Shown here: in pieces, positions 20,660-32,699 of the stretch
How the letters are laid out: each line of letters begins with the position of its first letter
Numbering within the stretch: the stretch's first letter is position 1
From: Bolinopsis microptera
Lineage: Eukaryota > Ctenophora > Tentaculata > Lobata > Bolinopsidae
Assembly (NCBI RefSeq): GCF_026151205.1
Contig: NC_087084.1
Location: forward strand, 7,241,394 to 7,305,393
Length of the DNA: 64,000 bases
Reading direction: 5' to 3'
Notes under the pieces: model-generated
Databases searched by the model: none
Told to the model about the DNA's origin: nothing
What the model saw: the letters and a program-made list of their open reading frames with translations, nothing else
Made by a program: the position numbers and the translations under genes

Positions 20660-23242
20660 CAAGGTGAAATGTCCCTTACTCCAGCGATAGAACTACAAGC
20701 TGACACTTCCCTTACTCCAGCGATAGAACTTCAAGGTAAAATGTCCCTTACTCCAGCGATAGAACTTCAAGGTAAAATGTCCCTTACTCCAGCGATAGAA
20801 CTACAAGCTGACACTTCCCTTACTCCAGCGATAGAACTGCAAGGTGAAATTTCCCTTACTCCAGCGATAGAACTTCAAGGTGAAATGTCCCTTACTCCAG
20901 CGATAGAACTGCAAGGTGAAATTTCCCTTACTCCAGCGATAGAACTGCAAGGTGAAATGTCCCTTACTCCAGCGATAGAACTACAAGCTGACACTTCCCT
21001 TACTCCAGCGATAGAACTTCAAGGTGAAATGTCCCTTACTCCAGCGATAGAACTACAAGCTGACACTTCCCTTACTCCAGCGATAGAACTTCAAGGTGAA
21101 ATGTCCCTTACTCCAGCGATAGAACTACAAGCTGACACTTCCCTTACTCCAGCGATAGAACTTCAAGGTGAAATGTCCCTTACTCCAGCGATAGAACTAC
21201 AAGCTGACACTTCCCTTACTCCAGCGATAGAACTTCAAGGTGAAATGTCCCTTACTCCAGCGATAGAACTACAAGCTGACACTTCCCTTACTCCAGCGAT
21301 AGAACTTCAAGGTGAAATGTCCCTTACTCCAGCGATAGAACTACAAGCTGACACTTCCCTTACTCCAGCGATAGAACTACAAGCTGACACTTCCCTTACT
21401 CCAGCGATAGAACTACAAGGTAAAACGTCCCTTACTCCAGCGATAGAACTTCAAGGTGAAATGTCCCTTACTCCAGCGATAGAACTTCAAGGTGATGCAC
21501 TTCCCTTACTCCAGCGATAGAACTGCAAGGTGAAATGTCCCTTACTCCAGCGATAGAACTACAAGCTGACACTTCCCTTACTCCAGCGATAGAACTTCAA
21601 GGTGAAATGTCCCTTACTCCAGCGATAGAACTACAAGCTGACACTTCCCTTACTCCAGCGATAGAACTTCAAGGTGAAATGTCCCTTACTCCAGCGATAG
21701 AACTTCAAGGTGATGCACTTCCCTTACTCCAGCGATAGAACTGCATGGTGAAATTTCCCTTACTCCAGCGATAGAACTTCAAGGTGAAATTTCCCTTACT
21801 CCAGCGATAGAACTGCAAGGTGAAATGTCCCTTACTCCAGCGATAGAACTACAAGCTGACACTTCCCTTACTCCAGCGATAGAACTTCAAGGTGAAATGT
21901 CCCTTACTCCAGCGATAGAACTACAAGCTGACACTTCCCTTACTCCAGCGATAGAACTTCAAGGTGAAATGTCCCTTACTCCAGCGATAGAACTACAAGC
22001 TGACACTTCCCTTACCCCAGCGATAGAACTGCGAGGTGAAAAGTGCCTTACTCCAGCGATAGAACTACAAGCTGATACTTCCCTTACTCCAGCGATAGAA
22101 CTTCAAGGTGAAATGTCCCTTACTCCAGCGATAGAACTACAAGCTGACATTTCCCTTACTCCAGCGATAGAACTTCAAGGTAAAATGTCCCTTACTCCAG
22201 CGATAGAACTACAAGCTGACACTTCCCTTACTCCAGCGATAGAACTTCAAGGTGAAATGTCCCTTACTCCAGCGATAGAACTACAAGCTGATACTTCCCT
22301 TACTCCAGCGATAGAACTGCTAGGTAAAATGTCCCTTACTCCAGCGATAGAACTACAAGGTAAAACATCCCTTACTCCAGCGATAGAACTTCAAGGTAAA
22401 ATGTCCCTTACTCCAGCGATAGAACTGCAAGGTGCATGGTGAAATTTCCCTTACTCCAGCGATAGAACTACAAGCTGACTCTTACCTTACTCCAGCGATA
22501 AAACTTCAAGGTGAAATTTCCCTTACTCCAGCGATAGAACTGATAGGTGAAATGTCCCTTACTCCAGCGATAGAACTACAAGCTGACACTTCCCTTACCC
22601 CAGCGATAGAACTGCGAGGTGAAAAGTCCCTTACTCCAGCGATAGAACTACAAGCTGACACTTCCCTTACTGATCCAGCGATAGAACTTCAAGGTAAAAT
22701 GTCCCTTACTCCAGCGATAGAACTACAAGCTGACACTTCCCTTACTCCAGCGATAGAGCTGCAAGGTGAAATTTCCCTTACTCCAGCGATAGAACTTCAA
22801 GGTGAAATGTCCCTTACTCCAGCGATAGAACTACAAGCTGACATTTCCCTTACTCCAGCGATAGAACTTCAAGGTGAAATGTCCCTTACTCCAGCGATAG
22901 AACTACAAGCTGACACTTCCCTTACCCCAGCGATAGAACTGCAAGGTGAAAAGTCCCTTACTCCAGCGATAGAACTTCGAGGTGAAATATCCCTTACTCT
23001 AGCGATAGAACTACAAGGTAAAACATCCCTTACTCCAGCGATAGAACTACAAGGTAAAACGTCCCTAATCCAGCGATAGAACTGAAAGGTAAAACTAAAA
23101 CGTCCCTTGCTCCAGCGATAGAACTACACGGTGAAACGTTCCTTAGTCCAGCGATAGAACTGAAAGGTAAAACTAAAATGTCCCTTGCTTCAGCGATAGA
23201 GCTGCACGGTGAAACGTCCCTTACTCCACTGATAGAACTGCA
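20660..23242 (+). repeat. 36-bp minisatellite, second copy with 72-bp higher-order pattern
   Basis: About 71 units of the same 36-bp motif as 10067-11772. Here two unit types alternate (frames LQADTSLTPAIE and LQGEMSLTPAIE), which gives a 72-bp higher-order period over much of the array. Small indels near 21495, 21713, 22430, 22670 and 23065 shift the frame, so no single ORF spans it. This argues against selection for a protein. Confidence 0.9.
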
Positions 23243-23360
23243 CGGATTACAGTCTGCAGTCACCGCAACAAATTCCAAAAAATTGGTCACTTTGATTTGA
23301 TGCGATAGCCCATGTTAAGTGTTTTCCATTTTTCAATTGAACATTTTGTTTACTTTATTC

Positions 23361-23366
23361 AATAAA
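23361..23366 (+). terminator. Duplicate AATAAA poly(A) signal of the pseudogene copy
   Basis: The same AATAAA context as at 11889, carried along with the segmental duplication. It is probably a relic, because the upstream receptor is dead. Confidence 0.45.
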
Positions 23367-24335
23367 GTTATATTTATTTGTTCCATTGTTTTGTAAAACA
23401 AATAAATTTGATACAGTATAGTTATTTTATTTGTTTTTGTATCTATGATCGAGTAATTTCATCTACAATTAATATCGTTAAACGTAATTGGATTTATTAA
23501 TTGGACAAGTATTAGTAATTGAAATTCTTTCCCACTATTAAATGTTTTAATTGTATTTCCGTTTCGAATACTTAAAAGATGATCATCGCATCAAACCCAT
23601 TTTGCTTGTTTCAACTTTAAATCAAGGATCTGAGAATATTCCCGTAGATTTTAGCCCCACTTTTCATTGGCTAAAATCTTGAAGTTTCATATCACAAAAA
23701 AAAGTAAAATCCTAATTTTTGCACCAAAATATACGTGGTACTAGTCGTACTTTTCAATTTACGTATTTAATATATACTTTAAGGGTCCATACTTCTCATT
23801 TAAGAACAATAAATATAAAATAAACAAATGATAAATTTTGAAAGATAAGCGGAAACTGATAGATATGATGGTTAAGAAATAGTAATAAAAATCGGGAACT
23901 CTTCGTACGTTTTGTAATGGTTTGACCAATACGAGGTCGCGTCTTCAGTCACGTGGTCTCTCCACTAATATATAATAGGGAGCTCTATGTGGTGTGATTG
24001 GGCAATACGCTGACGAATAAACTCTCCGGAGTCCGGACAGAGTGTTTCCTGATATGGTCCGTGTGCTTAGTTCTTCTTTATCAGTTTAGTTGACCGTTAC
24101 TACATTACTACAGTAATGATCTCATAATTTTGTCGGAGAGTCTACGGTTATAACTATTAGCTCATATTTTCTGATTCTGCCTATTTCCTAGTATAGGCCT
24201 TTACCGACTCTCAAATTTGCAGAAAATTGACGGGCTGCTTATTATATTTATTATCATGTCGAATTAATATCTAATTTTTTGTTGTATTTTGCATATTAAA
24301 ATTATCAAATTAATTTGACAGTTGCGTCTCGTTAT

Positions 24336-24585
24336 TACCGTCGTGTTTTTGAAGACAATAAAACACATTTTAAATCAGAACAGTCACAGATTATAAATTT
24401 TAAATTGATGGTACACTCGCAAGACTTTCACAATAACGGCGTTGAAATCGAATATATTAGTTATTCAGACTCAGTAGATCGGTCATAAAATTATAAACTT
24501 GAGAATTTCCTTAAATCAGGCCTGCCGTCAATACGTAATCTTGATCTTTCCGTGATTCTTTAGAAATCGTTAGCAGGTCTTTAGC
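24336..24585. other. Unique AT-rich sequence after the duplication
   Basis: Beyond the duplicated block I see no gene or repeat until the CCGGT-rich repeat begins near 24590. Confidence 0.35.
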
Positions 24586-24589
24586 CGGG

Positions 24590-24795
24590 ATTTGGAATTT
24601 GAGCTATCCCGGTCCGGTCCCGGGTCCGGTAAACCGGTCAAGTCACATTTTTAATCCCGGTCGCGGTCCGCGGTCCGGTCAAATGCTGATTTATGTCCGG
24701 TCCGGGTCCGGTCCGGTTAATTCAGGAATTCTGTCCCCGGGGTCCCGGTCCTGTCCCGGTCAATCACTCAATTTGCCGGGATTTGACGGGATCTT
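24590..24795. repeat. CCGGT/CCCGG-rich irregular repeat, first block
   Basis: Irregular runs of GGTCCGG and GGTCCCGG, interrupted by short AT pieces, in otherwise AT-rich sequence. A related block lies at 25230-25520. The frame across it is a translated low-complexity repeat, so no gene is called. Confidence 0.7.
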
Positions 24796-25229
24796 TTACT
24801 AATTTCATTCACTGTGATTTAAGTTTTTTCTTTCATTCCTTTGTGAATTTCATCTTTAAACAACTCTGAGCCAAAATAAAAACAATGTGTTAAATTGCTA
24901 AACAATGTTTAGGTAACTAATATCGTTACATAACTCATAAGTGCAAACTAACATTCAAGTTTTTCAACTCGGGCTACGCCCAATTGTCATCAATTGGAAT
25001 TGGAGAATGAAAAACTGTTGAATAATTTGAGGGATCAGATTGAGGAATGAGAATTGATGGTGAATTGAGTAAATCAGTACATGAAACATTATTGGTGTAG
25101 TACATAGGCCCATGCACATATGACGGGTTTTTTTTTATTTTTTTCAATTTAATATTCTTAGTTATTATTATTCAAATTGTTCAATTATTACTGTAAATGA
25201 AAGTTGCAGATTCCTATATGAGAATACCT
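24796..25229. other. AT-rich spacer between CCGGT blocks
   Basis: AT-rich, with a T run near 25130. No ORF or other element is recognised. Confidence 0.35.
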
Positions 25230-25520
25230 GTTTGGTCCCGGTCATCCCGGTCATCCGGTCAAATCCCGGTCATCCAGGTCATCCGGTCACATACGTCAAT
25301 CCCGCGTCATCCCGGTCATCCGGTATCCGGTAAAGTGGATTGTTGGTCCCGGTCCCGGTCCGGTCCCGGTAAGATAGACAAATACCAGAAAATTTATTGG
25401 GTCCCGGTCCCGGTCCCGGTCACGGTAATTGATAATCTTAGTCCGGTCCCGGTCACGGTCCGGTCAAGTCAATTTGTATCCCGGTCCCGGTCCGGTCGGC
25501 CTAAATTCATGTACCGGTCA
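25230..25520. repeat. CCGGT/CCCGG-rich irregular repeat, second block
   Basis: Clusters of GGTCATCC, GGTCCCGGTCC and GGTCACGG units. The motifs are shared with 24590-24795. The two blocks and the AT-rich core between them may be one interspersed element about 950 bp long, but I could not define its ends. Confidence 0.7.
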
Positions 25521-25894
25521 CCTCATGAATATGGAAAATTCTATGAATGCCGGTTGGGATAATATAATGTAATAATGACAAACTGCATATAATAATTAAT
25601 TAAATCAAGTACGTATTGTTATAATCGTAGTTTACCTAGAATTACTAAGTTTATTGAATAAAAAACATTTGATAGGACCTCTCGATCAATCAAGTTTTTT
25701 ATTACTGCTACAAATCTACCAAATTTCACTCGTATTTATTATTCAATTCATTTTCTGCTCTACGTTGTCAGTTTGGTGTTCATATTTTGTTATATATAGA
25801 TATCTTTCCATATTATGCGAACATGGAAAATTAAAACAGCAGCAATAAAACAACTATCAAATTTTCAAACAATAATCGAAACCCGCCCCAACGA

Positions 25895-26487
25895 TGTGTA
25901 GTCTCCACAATGTACAGTCTCCACAATGTGCAGTCTCACAATGTGCAGTCTCCACAATGTGCAGTCTCCACAATGTGAGTCTCCACAATGTGCAGTCTCC
26001 ACAATGTGCAGTTCTCACATGTGCAGTCTCCAACAATGTGCAGTATCCACATTGTGCAGTCTCCACAATGTGCAGTCTCCACCCTGTGCAGGTCTCCACA
26101 ATGTGCAGTCTCCACAATGGTGTGCAGTCTTCCACAATGTGCAAGTCTCCACAATGGGCAGTCTCCACAATGTTGCAGTCTCCACTTTGGTGCAGTTCAG
26201 CAATGTGCAGTCTCCCAATGTGCATTCTCCACAATGTGCAGTCTCAGCAATGTGCAGTCTCCACAATGTGCAGTCTTCACATTGTTGCAGTCTCACAATG
26301 TGCAGTCTCCACAATGTGCAGTCTCCACAATGTTGCAGTCTCCAACATTGTGCAGTTAGCAGTGTGCAGTCTGACAATGTGCTGGACTCACAATGTGCAG
26401 TCTCCACAATGTGCTGATCTCCACATGTGAGTCTCCACAATGTGCAGTTACACAATGTGCAGTCTCCACAATGTGTAGTTCTCACAA
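25895..26487. repeat. 16-bp tandem array (CAGTCTCCACAATGTG)n with many indels
   Basis: About 36 copies of a 16-bp unit. Unusually, most variants are 1-2 base insertions or deletions (CAATGTTGCAG, CACATGTGCAG, TCAGCAATG) and not substitutions. The overlapping frames on both strands are repeat translations. The indel pattern may reflect slippage or uncorrected long-read error. Confidence 0.9.
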
Positions 26488-26489
26488 AC

Positions 26490-28000
26490 AGTTCACTTTT
26501 AAAACTCAGGATAGGAGGATCTGTAGGGGAAGAGGAGGGAACTTTTTGGTTGTCTGTATTCTGAGTTGGGTGATACTGTACGTACCCACTGTTCTGACAG
26601 TGAAATATGTTCTTTGTCTTCAGCGGCTCCGCCTATACAGTAGCGGAGACAGGGTTCTTGATCTGGGTAACCTGAAGTGAAATGGTTCTGAGCTTTCTGG
26701 GGGGACATTGGCTATGATGGATTCGGTTTATATAAAGTTAATGAATTCAGTTAAATTGTATAAAATTTACAGTTTTTCAGTTTAAAGACTTTCAATTCAG
26801 CAAGAATTGAAGTTTTCTGCACGTTATAACAATTATTAACATACTAAAAAATGTTATTGTTACAGCAAACAAATCTCACCTTGCCACCACAGAGCGTATG
26901 AGGTCAATAAGGTCTGTCTGAGGAGGTGCAGTTTCTTATCACAAAGATCAGACCCAGTCTGCAAAACAGCAGATGGCAGCATTCCTTCTCAGCTCTCCTT
27001 TCATATGAGTTTTTCGATATGTCCAGATATGTCAACATTTTAATAAATATAATTTTAGTAATGATGGAAAATAAACATTAAACTTTTAAACATTGATGTC
27101 GTTGTTTAATATTATTAGAATCTTACCTTCATTATGGGGAAAATCAGAGGTGAGTTGATATTTGGATTCTTTTGCCAACTGGCTTTAGAGGTATAGAGTC
27201 AGTAACTAAACGATACCAGAATTAGGTTTGTATATTGTTTACTCTACCATTATTATTACATGTAATACCATGGTTATGAAATGGATGCCATAATAGAACT
27301 TAGAAGCTTATAAAAATTATATAAAAATTTCAACGGTGTTGATGTTTGGACGACTCGAGTTCCATAATTGAAACTTAATTTATAACTCACCCAATTTAGA
27401 GAAAGTACGTATGCCTCCGTTAATGATAGCCTATAACTAAGTTAATTGTTCTCTTGGGGGTACCATGATAAACATGTGAATGTGTTCTTTATCTACAGAT
27501 CTAGATACGGCAGCGGAGATAAAACTTGCAGTGGTCCGGACCTCGCCTGGTCGTCTCGGTGGCAGATGGCGGAAGATAACTTTCAGTGAGGATAGTGGAA
27601 TGATAACAATCTTATATTTTAACATTTAAATTCTATCAAAAAGTTCTTATATGACTATGATGAACTGATAAGTTTGAGCCAGAAGCGATGGTTAAACTAG
27701 TTAGGACTTTCACATGATGGGTATTGTTATTAGTCGGCAAGCTTATTTTTTTTCAAAAATTTGCACTCATATTTTAGCAATTAATTTCATTTTAGCAATT
27801 TATTTATTTTAGCAATTAATTTATCAAAAGTGGACTTGGGGCCTTGGGTGGAGATATAAAATTTACAAGGTTAATTATCTTACATTCTCGAGAAAACAGC
27901 CATGTTCTTGTTTCTCTTGCTAATACTAATATAATGCTCCTTTTCCCTCCTTGCTTTTCTCCTCTTGGAAGGTTTAAACTCTTAAAAAACCATGATTTGT
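26490..28000. other. Low-information region, no gene called
   Basis: Only short frames are visible. On the minus strand a stretch near 26962-26880 has an acceptor-like TGTTTTGCAG, an open frame of about 26 codons and a donor-like CAAG/GTGAGA. It resembles an internal exon, but I found no partner exons and recognise no domain. Confidence 0.3.
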
Positions 28001-30860
28001 TGGCTGTTCTCTGTCTCTGTATTGTTCGGGATGATTTGGGCCTGTAGTTTCGGTCGCAAGTGACAGTTTCTTTAGAGTTGTACTCACTACTGACCGGTCG
28101 ATGAACTGAGCAAAAGCAGTGTTTTCCTCACCAACGATTGGTCGTGAGATGAGGTGGAGGTCAGTTTGATTAGGATTTAAGTAAGATGGGAACTACGTTT
28201 TTGTCGGGCACTGCCATCGAATAACTATTGTCTGTTTATCAGGATGGTTGGTCTACAATTGGAACATCAAACGAAAGAAGTTGGCTCCAAATTTTTACAG
28301 AGATGGAGAAATTTGAAAGGTATCTGGATTTTTTCTACTAATTCTCGTTTTAAGTGTTATCCCATAATTGCATCTTCTAGAGGTGTGTTTGGAGATGGTG
28401 GGAGGGGGGGAAAATAGGTAGAGGCATGAGCAGGTAAAATATTGTTTTTGAACATGGTAATTTATAATTTGCCAGTCGCATGTGCAGTTAGAAAAACACT
28501 ATAATGCAATGCAAATCATATTACTTTTCAATCGTTGTTTTTGGCAGGGATCTAAGAACGGTTGTGTTACTGATGCCACCGACATAATAATTGATTTATC
28601 TTGTTTGTACATGCTCAAAGAAGGTGTATACAAATATTGCTCGGTACAGAAAAAATATCAGTAACTATACTAATAGCAATTAGCATCAGGAGGAATGATT
28701 ATAAAAATAATTGATTTTTTAAAGAATTGGGTATAGTTACAAGAATTGGGAATGTATGTTCTTGAGTTGCTTTGTTTAAACTTCGGGATATTATGCAGTG
28801 AATGGCATTGAGTCATGGGTTGGTAATGAATACTTTTTATAAGTCCTCGTTTGGACCGATTTTTATTATGTTTATCTTAATATTATTATGGAACAAAGTT
28901 AAAAAGAAACAAAAAGAAAGGGAAGTTTTGCCTGATTCATTCGATGGAGTTGCATTACTATCTGATCTTCTTTTCGTTACTATAGAAACATCATGACAGC
29001 TGTATTGCCTTCTTAGTATTCTTTATCTTGTTGAGGGCTCTTGTTGAGAACCTGTTTAGCTGGAGTCTTCTGTATCTGTAGTCGTCGGAACAACGGTGCA
29101 TTTTTTTCGCCTTGTCAATGGTTTCTTCACATCAGGAGTTTCTGTAGTGCTGTACTCACTCACCGAACATGGTCGGGGCTGTGGGAAGCGTTTTCTTTAT
29201 CAGATTGTTCGTGCAACAGTGATGTCTCAGCAGTGGTAACATTGGGATTTTGTGCTAGGCTTTTTTGTTGGCTGGTGCATTACAGAACGTATTTAGGGTT
29301 AGTCCTTTTCATTCTACAGATTTTCTTGTATCATTGACGCTGTTATCAGATGTTTTAGTGGTCAAAAACACTTTTTGCAGACCTTTTGTGGTGCATAATA
29401 TATCGCCGTCAGAACATCAACCAGATTGCTATGGCCGACCTCCATCTGATAGGTTGGTCTAAGAGGGGATAAATCGATTACTTGACATACTCATAGGGAT
29501 TGTGGGGTTTGTTTTAGTGGAATCAGAAGTATTCGAAAGGTATTTAGGATTTGACTTCTAACGTCGACAGATCTCCTTGTACTATTAACACTATCCTCCG
29601 AACTTTCTCATGGTAGACCACCCGTTCGCGTTCTGGGAGACCTTCTATTGAGTTGTCATCAACTATATGTCGTCGAATAACTACTGGTGCCGGTACATCT
29701 AGATCTTATCTCTTCTGTCTCATTCAGGGGCTTGGTACTTCACATGTTTTTGTGATTTCTCCTGCACGGGAATGGGTATGATATGAATTCAGGATTTGGA
29801 TCTCAGCCTAGATGAAGAGTGCCTGAGCGTTTGCTCAGTCTTTTGCTGGTTCGGAAGTAGACGTAATTTAGGGGCTTGCACAACATTTGAACTTGTTTAC
29901 TTGTCCTTAGGCTGACTATTAGCAACTGGGAGGTGACTCACATTTTCATCTTTAATCGGTTCCTCATCATCATTTTAGGTGCTGATCTAGTTTCACATTT
30001 CACATACGTTGTTAGCTGGAGGAGAGATTTCAGTGAGTCGAACATTTTCGCAATGTTGTTTTAGTTTTTATGTGCAGCTGATTTTTTTGATTCTGCTACA
30101 ATTTTTTCAGCTTAAAGCTTTTACTTGTTTCAGATTTCCGCTGTTTTCTGTCTCTCTGTTCGACTAGGTGGGAGATTTATGAGTTTCAGAGCTGTTTATC
30201 TCGTCATTATCATTTCTTGTGTCCTGGGCTCTAGAATACAGGGACATTATCGCTATTGTCAGTATAGTTGGGAGTTAAAACGTCAGCATTTTTGTTGGTG
30301 GAGTTCATCACACTGACATGAGCAGATTCTTGCAATCTCTTCGTGTCAGTTTATATTAGCTATCGTTTTTTAAATTCTGCCCACTTTACAAACCTCCATG
30401 GGTCTGCAGCTTTTACGCTTTCTTGGCTTTTTTCATTTCTCAACTCTCTGGCCACCTCATCATATTCAAAAGTCATGTCCAGAACATTTTTCTGTGTGTT
30501 TGTCAATTGGCAAGTTCTTCTACTGGGATTATTCATATTATTCATCTTCTGAATCACTATTAATGATCAGTTAAACCACCGCAGGAACTTTTTCATAGTT
30601 GCAATCTATTTGGTTGATGATGTTTGTCCACTGAATAATCAGTTCTTTCAAATGCTGAGTGCATATAAGAGGATAACTGACTGTCCTCCTTGGAATCACT
30701 TTCTTGCTTCTTGGAGACATTTTTAGAGATAACAAAGAGTGAGGTGGACTAGGAGCATGATTGAATTTGTCCGTCTTGAGAATTGCTTATTGAGCTGATC
30801 AAAAACAGCCAGACCTCGTCAGCTGGAGCCTCCCTGAGATACGGTTTGGGATTACAGACT
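28000..30860 (-). pseudogene. Decayed minus-strand coding-like region, identity unknown
   Basis: The reverse strand shows many short, polar, protein-like open stretches in changing frames. Examples are KSSRTIQRQRTANKSWFFK near 28000, VGHSNLVDVLTAIYYAPQ near 29420, MSPRSKKVIPRRTVSYPL near 30690, and a 65-codon frame at 30360-30557. Stops and frame changes separate them. This suggests an old, broken gene or transposon of a lysine- and serine-rich protein. I recognise no family, and a chance AT-rich pattern cannot be excluded. Confidence 0.3.
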
Positions 30861-30988
30861 TGTTAAAATCATAATATTAGCAATATTAGGTACATAACCA
30901 TCAATAAATGAAACTGCTTCTAGGTGCCAATATCATGTAAATATTTCAATTTGTAGGTGTTTTAAAAATTATTTAATGCTTCATTCAT

Positions 30989-31239
30989 TTAATTTTTCAC
31001 CTTTTTTTTATCGACTTTCTTATATCTTTCACCAATTTCTCGGGGTGGGCAAGCTAAAATTGTTTTGAATTTTTCAATAATAAAAATATATGGCTTATTG
31101 GTTTTAAAAACTTGGACAAATAATGGACCTGAGGTGGGTGTGTAAAATTCAAAGTGACAATTTAATTTCAATCCATCCTTTGTTATCTCACCTAATTCAT
31201 GCTTCACTGCAATCATCAGATGGTCTGGAGGCCCATGAG
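30989..31239 (-). CDS. Candidate terminal exon of an unknown minus-strand gene
   Basis: An acceptor-like TTCTATAATTTCAG precedes an open frame of about 83 codons. It begins HGPPDHLMIAVKHELGE and ends in a lysine-rich tail with a stop, and an ATTAAA lies about 20 bp downstream. The residue mix (buried aromatic and hydrophobic runs, CPPREIGERYKKV end) looks like real protein, but I recognise no family. The phase requires an upstream exon ending in phase 1, which I did not find. It could share a gene with the exon at 32232-32333. Confidence 0.35.
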
Positions 31240-31261
31240 CTGAAATTATAGAACATGTCAT

Positions 31262-32231
31262 ATGTATGTTGTCTATTTTAAAAAGGTAACAATTTTATTG
31301 TGGGTAGAGAATTGCGGAATTTTCCTTATTCGGTACCTCCGGCCGGGGCCTTACAGATCGAAACATATCTATTCATTCCTATAGCTCATCGTATATAACT
31401 CATATTCACGCTGTTATCAATCTACCTTTTTGTTCGTATTGATTCGTGATCAAAGGGGCAGTTTCAATATTGCGTATTATTACAACCTGTTCCTGACCAT
31501 ACATTTTTCTTGCACGATTTTAAAGCTTTTTCCGAGTATGGGTGTTGTGCCTTATAATATGGTAAACACTAAGTTATCTGCTTACTTAGCTCATAGGCTT
31601 TCTCAAACCTGTACATCCGCTAGCTGAAGGCTTTATTCAAGGAAATTGAATATCAGTTATGTTATAGTTTTATAGTTTCTTGCCATCATCTATCTATCTA
31701 TGATCTAGCTCCGTAATATAAATTGTATGGATTTTTATTTGCCGACAACGATAAGGTTTTATCTAAGTATTCCCTAATCGATACTTTTTACCGCATCAAA
31801 AAACATCAATCACAACCAAAGTTATGGATAGTCATAGCGTAAATTGTAATGTGAGCTAGTTATGACGTATCATAGAGCATGGCAACACGTGCACGCGTTG
31901 CTAATCTGTTCTTGCTTGCGCACGTGCAATCTCTTGATGTAGCTATAATCAGCAACGGCGCAGGTAACCTTTGATGAAATTACGACTTTATTCTAACCTT
32001 TATTTTACCTCACTTCCGAGGTTAATTATACAAAATCTAAAGACTTTATAAAAATTCTAAGAATGCTATAGACTATTCTTATCTTTTTTTACAAAACTGC
32101 TAAAAATGGCGAGGTTTCAACTCCATTAGCGAGCTTAAATTGGTGACACCAGAGGGTCATTTTTAGGTCGTTGCCGGGGGGATTTCGTCAAGTTTAAAAT
32201 ATAGTATAGATAGGTGAAAACTGTTACCCAC
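31262..32231. other. Intron-like or intergenic sequence
   Basis: No further exon, repeat or RNA gene is recognised between the two candidate minus-strand exons. Confidence 0.3.
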
Positions 32232-32333
32232 CTTGATAGCCTCCAGCTCGGCATCCTCCACTGAATCGTTCATCAAGTCATTAGTGTCGTTAAGTGTGTC
32301 GTTTGAAGCATCGTACTGCTCTGTGTCAGACAT
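32232..32333 (-). CDS. Candidate first coding exon, N-terminus like nuclear poly(A)-binding protein
   Basis: An ATG opens 34 codons of strongly acidic sequence (starting MSDTEQYDASNDTLND and ending SVEDAELEAIK), followed directly by the donor GTGGGTAA in phase 0. An acidic N-terminus that leads into ELEAIK is typical of PABPN1/Pabp2, which binds poly(A) in the nucleus. There the ELEAIK segment precedes a coiled coil and an RRM. I could not find the coiled-coil or RRM exons downstream, so this may be an isolated or pseudogenic exon, or the intron may be long. The match is from memory of the family. Confidence 0.4.
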
Positions 32334-32699
32334 AATGTGGCAGCTATAAAATGGTTATAGGTTAAAATTGTGCATGTTCAACAGAAGTGATCTTAATGTA
32401 AACGACTAAATAGAATTTAATGAATACAGTTAAAAACCTCTCAAATATACCCTTTATTTTCCCTATTAGCCCGTGTATTGATATTTCGCAGAGGTGAGGT
32501 GCTTACATTTGGTGGTAATGACAGTACATTTTGAGCTGTATTCCATTGCTAAGATTAAGGAGGAAAATTGGTTAGTGGAATGATGAAGATTTAAGAAACA
32601 CCAATTGGATAAAACACAGAGATAAAGAGCTATTACGCAGCATGAAAATAGGCATAAGGTCTCTCTGATTTGATTCAGTTCCTCAAGCACAATAAGAAT

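Noticed and set aside
26880..26962. Minus-strand internal exon with acceptor and donor-like sites
   Set aside because: No partner exons and no recognisable protein; such sites arise often by chance.
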